Source: Centropus unirufus
Lineage: Eukaryota; Chordata; Aves; Cuculiformes; Centropidae
NCBI GenBank assembly: GCA_013397695.1
Contig: VYZI01000084.1
Location: 867,655 to 931,654, forward strand
Direction: 5' to 3'
Length of the DNA: 64,000 bases
The translations under genes and the position numbers were made by a program. Below, one piece after another: positions 59,993 to 64,000 of the stretch. Numbering within the stretch: position 1 is the stretch's first letter; each line of letters opens with the position of its first letter. Under the pieces are notes generated by a model. It was not told the origin of the DNA and searched no databases. It saw only the letters and a list, made by a program, of their open reading frames with translations.

Positions 59993-60449
59993 AGAGAGAA
60001 ACACCAGTCTGCTGGCTCCTGCGTGTTGTCTGTTTTCCATTGCATCACGGTGAATTTTTTCTGGCAGGTAAATCACAAAGAAGGGAAGCTGGTTTGAAGA
60101 ACGAGCTGGGAGATGGGATCTTCTTAACAGGAATAAAGGGCGAAGCCTTGGCAAATCATGCTGGAAAAATCCCAGCCCTGTCTGCTCATATATTGAGTTC
60201 TCCATAACCCCATGCCTTTCCCTGCTGTCCTTTCCCCTTGTGCTTGTTAGCAGAAAAGAGCTGTTCATTGGGTGTTTGACAGGGAGTCCGTTTTCTTTTT
60301 TCCAAGCCTTATCTGTGTTTGAACCCCTTGATGTGGAAGGAGAGATGACCATTTCAAACGGGTATCAACGTTCTCTTGTAATGCCCGTGCAGCCAAGCTC
60401 CTGCTGTCTCTGTTAGCACACGTTTAAGAGTTAACATGCACAACTGGAA

Positions 60450-60630
60450 GCTGGTGTTCCTGTGTTCGGCATTGATTTCTTCTGGGAGTTTGGGCATGTC
60501 TTTTAATCACTGCTCCTGTTGTCCTGCCTGTAAAAGGAGCATTGCTGCAGACAGGCAGAAATTCATTCATATTCCGTGAAGCGCTTGGAGATCTTCAAGT
60601 GAAAGATGTCATGCAAATATAGATTCACAA
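60450..60630 (+). repeat. MIR-like SINE
   Basis: GTTTGGGCATGTCTTTTAAT, CCTGCCTGTAAAAGGAGCAT and GTGAAGCGCTTGGAGATCTT follow the MIR core order. Confidence 0.6.
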
Positions 60631-61843
60631 AATCAGGTGCCTTTTCTGCTGAAATGCTCCTAAAAATAACAAATAATAAATCCCTGTGGCCAATTTGCAA
60701 GTAATTACGGAAACTGATAACTGAGCAAAATGATGCAGTGAAATCCGTGTGGCAGCGTTGAGGCCAGCACAGGGTTTTCATATTGCTTTTGGAAATGCAA
60801 AGTGCCAGAAACAAAAGGGATGGGATTAGGTGCGTCCCCGGATGGCGGGATTGTCGCTAATGATGCAGGAAGGCGTGCGTTCCTCCCTGGTATTTAGTAA
60901 GGAGCTGCAATGTGTTCCTGTCAGATGATCCTCATTTCATTCCAACAATAACTCGAGAGGATGTTCAGCAGTGACTGCTAAAATTAGATGCCTGGAAATT
61001 GGGGCTGAATAATTGTTGTGGAAGTGATGGTTAAAGGACTCTGGATTGGTGAGACTGGGAGGTCTTGAAACAAAAGCTCTGCTGTGCTGGGAGAAACGTG
61101 TTGCAGAAGCGTGCTTCAAAAGGGAAGCAAAGGTGCTCTCAGCCCTTCAGCCTACCTTCGTTTCAAGGCAAAGCCATAAAGTGGCTGATCCTGGAATTCA
61201 CTACTAAGTCATTAAGTAAGTGCTACTGCATTGCTCAGTAAGGGTTTATAAAAAGAAAAAAAAAAAAAGGAAGCTGATACAGGTTCTTTGCATGGACTGC
61301 ACGTTGGCTGAAGAAACGAATGCTGCTGATTTAATGCATTCCCCTTGTAAAAACTAGAAATAATTGTAATAAATAATAGATAAATAATGTGAGTCGGTTG
61401 TAGCTGATCACAAGCCACTGCCCATTTCAGTGTGCATAGGTAGCAGCATCTGCTAAGAGTTGAGGGTCCCCTGTTCAGGTCAGTAAGTAGGGTTTGGTAA
61501 TGACCTGGATGTGGGCTACAGGCCGTGGGGCTTGGTGCCAGCCCAAGGTCCACCAATGAGGTCACTGAGCGCAAACCCTTGTGCCCCATAGCTCTGTTTG
61601 GCGGCTGCGTGGTGGGGATTTAGTCAATAAATGGTCGCTTCCGCTGGAAAAGCATTCTTTGGATCATGTTGAGATAATGAATTCAAACTGAATTTGTAGA
61701 CTAGCTCAAGGGTGAGGCCAGTATGGCGGCTAAGGCTGCGATTTAGTCAGGCACTGACAAGCTGCATCAGGAGATTTGAGCACGAAAGCCCAAGAAGAAG
61801 CCCTGATCCCTGCATTAGTGGCAGGGCTGACCTATTGGAGTTT

Positions 61844-61955
61844 TCATAGAATGACAATGGTTTGCGTTAGAAGATACCTTAATGATCATCCAGTTCCAAC
61901 CCCCTGCCATGGGCAGGGACACCTCCCACTGGATCAGGCTGCTGGGCTGCTATTT
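61844..61955 (-). mobile_element. CR1 LINE 3' tail, antisense, short
   Basis: TCATAGAATGACAATGGTTT, CATCCAGTTCCAACCCCCTG and CCATGGGCAGGGACACCTCC are the antisense CR1 3' end. It is truncated after about 110 nt. Confidence 0.92.
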
Positions 61956-62065
61956 GGCTCAGGGATGGTAAGTCTGAGCATCTTGCTGATAGGAGAGCTT
62001 TGCCCCTGGTGTGGGACAGAGTGTTATTTGCATGCCTCCTTTCTGTCTTTACACAAAACTTACAG

Positions 62066-62125
62066 TCCTAGAATAACCGGGGTTTGAAGAGAGGTGTGGA
62101 GGTCACCTCATCCCATAACTTGTTC
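62066..62125 (-). mobile_element. Possible short antisense CR1 fragment
   Basis: CCTAGAATAACCGGGGTTTG and GGAGGTCACCTCATCCCATA resemble the first 60 nt of another antisense CR1 tail. It is short and diverged. Confidence 0.4.
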
Positions 62126-64000
62126 AGAGATCAGTCAAGTTTGTCTCACTGTAGCGTCTCCAGCATGAGCTTGGAGGTGAAATGCATTCTGGAGTGCCAA
62201 CAACTTGGCCACGTCCAAGGAGGTGAGAGATGACCTGTGATCTCCTGTGCTTGCCTACAGGCCGGTTTCCTTCCCTGCGCAGGGCAGGGCTGGTTGTCAC
62301 TTGTGGCAGTTTCACTGGGGCGCAGAGAAGAAAAGTGTGCATTGAACTTTGATTCAGACCAGACTTATTTTTGTGGTGGTTCTCGGTTTGCCTCAAGGGT
62401 GATCACTTCTGCTATAGCATGTCCAGTGCTGGCTCCTGTGGCTTCTGATGGGTGGGAGTGGTTGAGCCAAGAGCTTTCCAGTGTGGTTCAAGGGCTTGAG
62501 CTGAGGGGTAGGAGGATGGGGACGGGGAGGAACAGGGAACAGGAAAAAGACTGCAAGAGCTCATCTGTCTATTCATCCAGAAGGACAATTAATTGCCTTC
62601 TAGAAGTACCTTGCAAAGAACAAAAAATTCTGATGAGTTTTCTAGGACTTTCCTCCTTGGCAGCATTGTAACAGACCCCCCCTGTGCATGGGAGGTGAAG
62701 CTGGACAACCCCGGTTATCTGTGAGCTAAGGGATTTGCTGCAATTTGTTATTCCTGACACATTTCTAGATATCAAATCCTAATCCTGGAGCCTGCAGTGG
62801 CCTGCAGGGGCCAGCCCTGTTGCTAACCTCATTGGGGATGAACCATCTACTGTCCTGGGTGCTTGCTCTTCACCCTGGGCTTGCACCAACCCATCAGCAA
62901 CAGCCCAAACCTGAAACCCTTGGGTGCTGCTCCATTCCTTTCTGTTGGGTGATGGAGGCGGCCCCACAAACCAAGTTCCCATCCATGGGGCCAGCCCGAG
63001 TGCTCTGTAAGCAGCATGCAGTCATCCATCCTGCAGCAGTTCAAGGCTCCTGGCTTTTCTGAGCCGTATGACTTGGGAAGCAAAGAGGTTACTGGAATAA
63101 AAACCAGAGGAAGAGCCAGGCAGAGCAGGGACGCCTGAGGTATTGTGGCCTCCAACCCATGACCAGACTCTAGGAGCCAGCCTTCTTGCTTGGAGAAGCC
63201 TGGCTGCGTTTGGCTCCTTCCACACTGCAGCACGCTGATGCTGGGAGCCCCTGCACACTGGAGGTGGGGGGGGATGTGCAGAGCCAGCACTGGGAGCAGC
63301 TGTCCCAGTTTGCGGAAACTTTCTTGCCTTTTTAAGGCCATGCTGAGTGCTGTGCTCTAACTTTAGCACAAAGGTATGGTTGACTTGGCTTCTTTTATTA
63401 ATGGATGGGTATAAATATATCTGCTTTGGTGCCTGTCTTGTACTTCCATGTGTAAACACCGAGCTCTGTCCCAGCTCCTTTTGATGATAAATTCCTCATC
63501 TTTTAAATCACAAATCACCTTTTTGTGTGTCAGGAGGAAGCGTCAAAGCCCAAAGTCACTTTGCTTTTTATAGCTCCAGTGCTCTCCAGCTGAACTCCAC
63601 GCAGAAATCACCGATTTCACGGAGCTCGGCAACAACAGCAGATCTGGTGTGTTCGCAGTTCTACTGAAACAGCCCTTGCTCTCATCTGGAGCCCTCCTGC
63701 TGCAGGGCCCTGCAACCCTCCCTTGTTTTTTTGCAAGGATGTCACCCATGTTCCCCAGCGGGAGGCTGGGAAACCTCGCTTTGCGTTTGAAACACCGGGG
63801 CTTTTCTTTTTTGGCCTGCGCACCCCGGCTCTGCTGCTGCTGCGCCAAGAGAAGCTGCTCTCCAGAAATAGCTCCTGCTTTTGGCCAAGCGTGGCACACG
63901 TGGGCGAGATGCTGCTGGCTGTCCCCACGCTTTCATGGAGCATGGAGGCTGGTCTCCTCCCCGTGAAGGGCGGCTGCAGACACCAGTGCCCTGAGCACAA

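Larger units (their letters stand above)
53802..60010 (+). other. RBFOX2: RBFOX2 3' untranslated region (proposed extent)
   Basis: The sequence follows the stop codon without a recognised splice site or other gene. It has long T-rich stretches (about 54000-54060 and 55780-55900) and several AATAAA hexamers: 57035, 57444, 58130, 59070 and 59987. A long 3' UTR is usual for mammalian RBFOX2. The distal end is placed just after the AATAAA at 59987 because the 300 bases before it are unusually AT-rich, with ATTATTATC and GTATAAATTATTG patterns typical of terminal UTR. A MIR-like repeat lies within it near 57.7 kb. If the signal at 57444 is used, the UTR is 2.5 kb shorter. The length is inferred, since no transcript data can be seen. 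Confidence 0.6.
60011..64000. other. Downstream intergenic sequence, no gene recognised
   Basis: The stretch follows the last proposed poly(A) signal. It contains a MIR-like fragment (about 60450-60630) and one clear and one weak antisense CR1 fragment. From about 62700 it becomes more GC-rich, but I recognise no coding family on either strand. The open frames of 100-164 codons here have low-complexity or repeat-like products and no splice support. In mammals the myoglobin gene MB lies on this side, but no globin sequence was seen. Confidence 0.65.

Noticed and set aside
62847..63341. 164-codon - strand frame, longest in the downstream region
   Set aside because: The product matches no family I know and has a composition typical of GC-rich noncoding DNA. 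There is no upstream promoter or splice evidence, and a + strand frame overlaps it.
63600..64000. GC-rich end of window as a possible CpG island or promoter of the next gene
   Set aside because: CpG is present but not dense, several open frames overlap in all directions, and no exon or TATA-like signal is clear.

Overview
The window is vertebrate nuclear DNA, most likely from a bird. The coding exons are short, lie far apart and have canonical splice sites. The interspersed repeats include several CR1-type LINE tails (antisense copies open with the avian-style CATAGAAT end), and there are old MIR-like SINEs. I cannot fix the species. There is one assembly gap of 81 N at 44048-44128.

One gene explains all the convincing coding sequence: the 3' part of RBFOX2 (RNA-binding Fox-1 homolog 2, a UGCAUG-binding splicing regulator), on the + strand. 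Eleven coding exons lie at 9706-9852, 22538-22591, 31711-31803, 34543-34603, 37002-37055, 37219-37311, 38430-38562, 43946-43985, 51478-51566, 52534-52606 and 53757-53801. Joined, they give 882 nt, an open frame of 293 codons plus TGA, with every junction in phase. The product runs from just before the RRM to the C-terminal nuclear-localisation tail ending in FAPY. The promoters, first exons and N-terminal coding exons lie upstream of base 1.

Layout: 1-9705 is intron with one antisense CR1. 9853-22537 is a 12.7 kb intron with a sense CR1 and a decayed LINE ORF2. 22592-31710 is intron with a MIR. 31711-38562 is the dense exon cluster for the second half of the RRM and the region after it. 38563-43945 and 43986-51477 are introns around the 40-nt exon. 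51478-53801 holds the last three coding exons. 53802 to about 60010 is a long 3' UTR with several AATAAA signals. About 60010-64000 is downstream intergenic DNA with repeats and no recognisable gene.

The most interesting theme is self-regulation. The protein binds UGCAUG, and TGCATG motifs sit on or beside its own alternative exons. The strongest case is the 93-nt RRM exon, where one motif is 3 nt from the 3' splice site and another overlaps the 5' splice site. Further motifs lie near the 40-nt exon and the 89-nt and 73-nt exons. Apart from this autoregulatory architecture I found no convincing new gene system. The main unexplained segment is about 48.87-49.33 kb, which is open on both strands.
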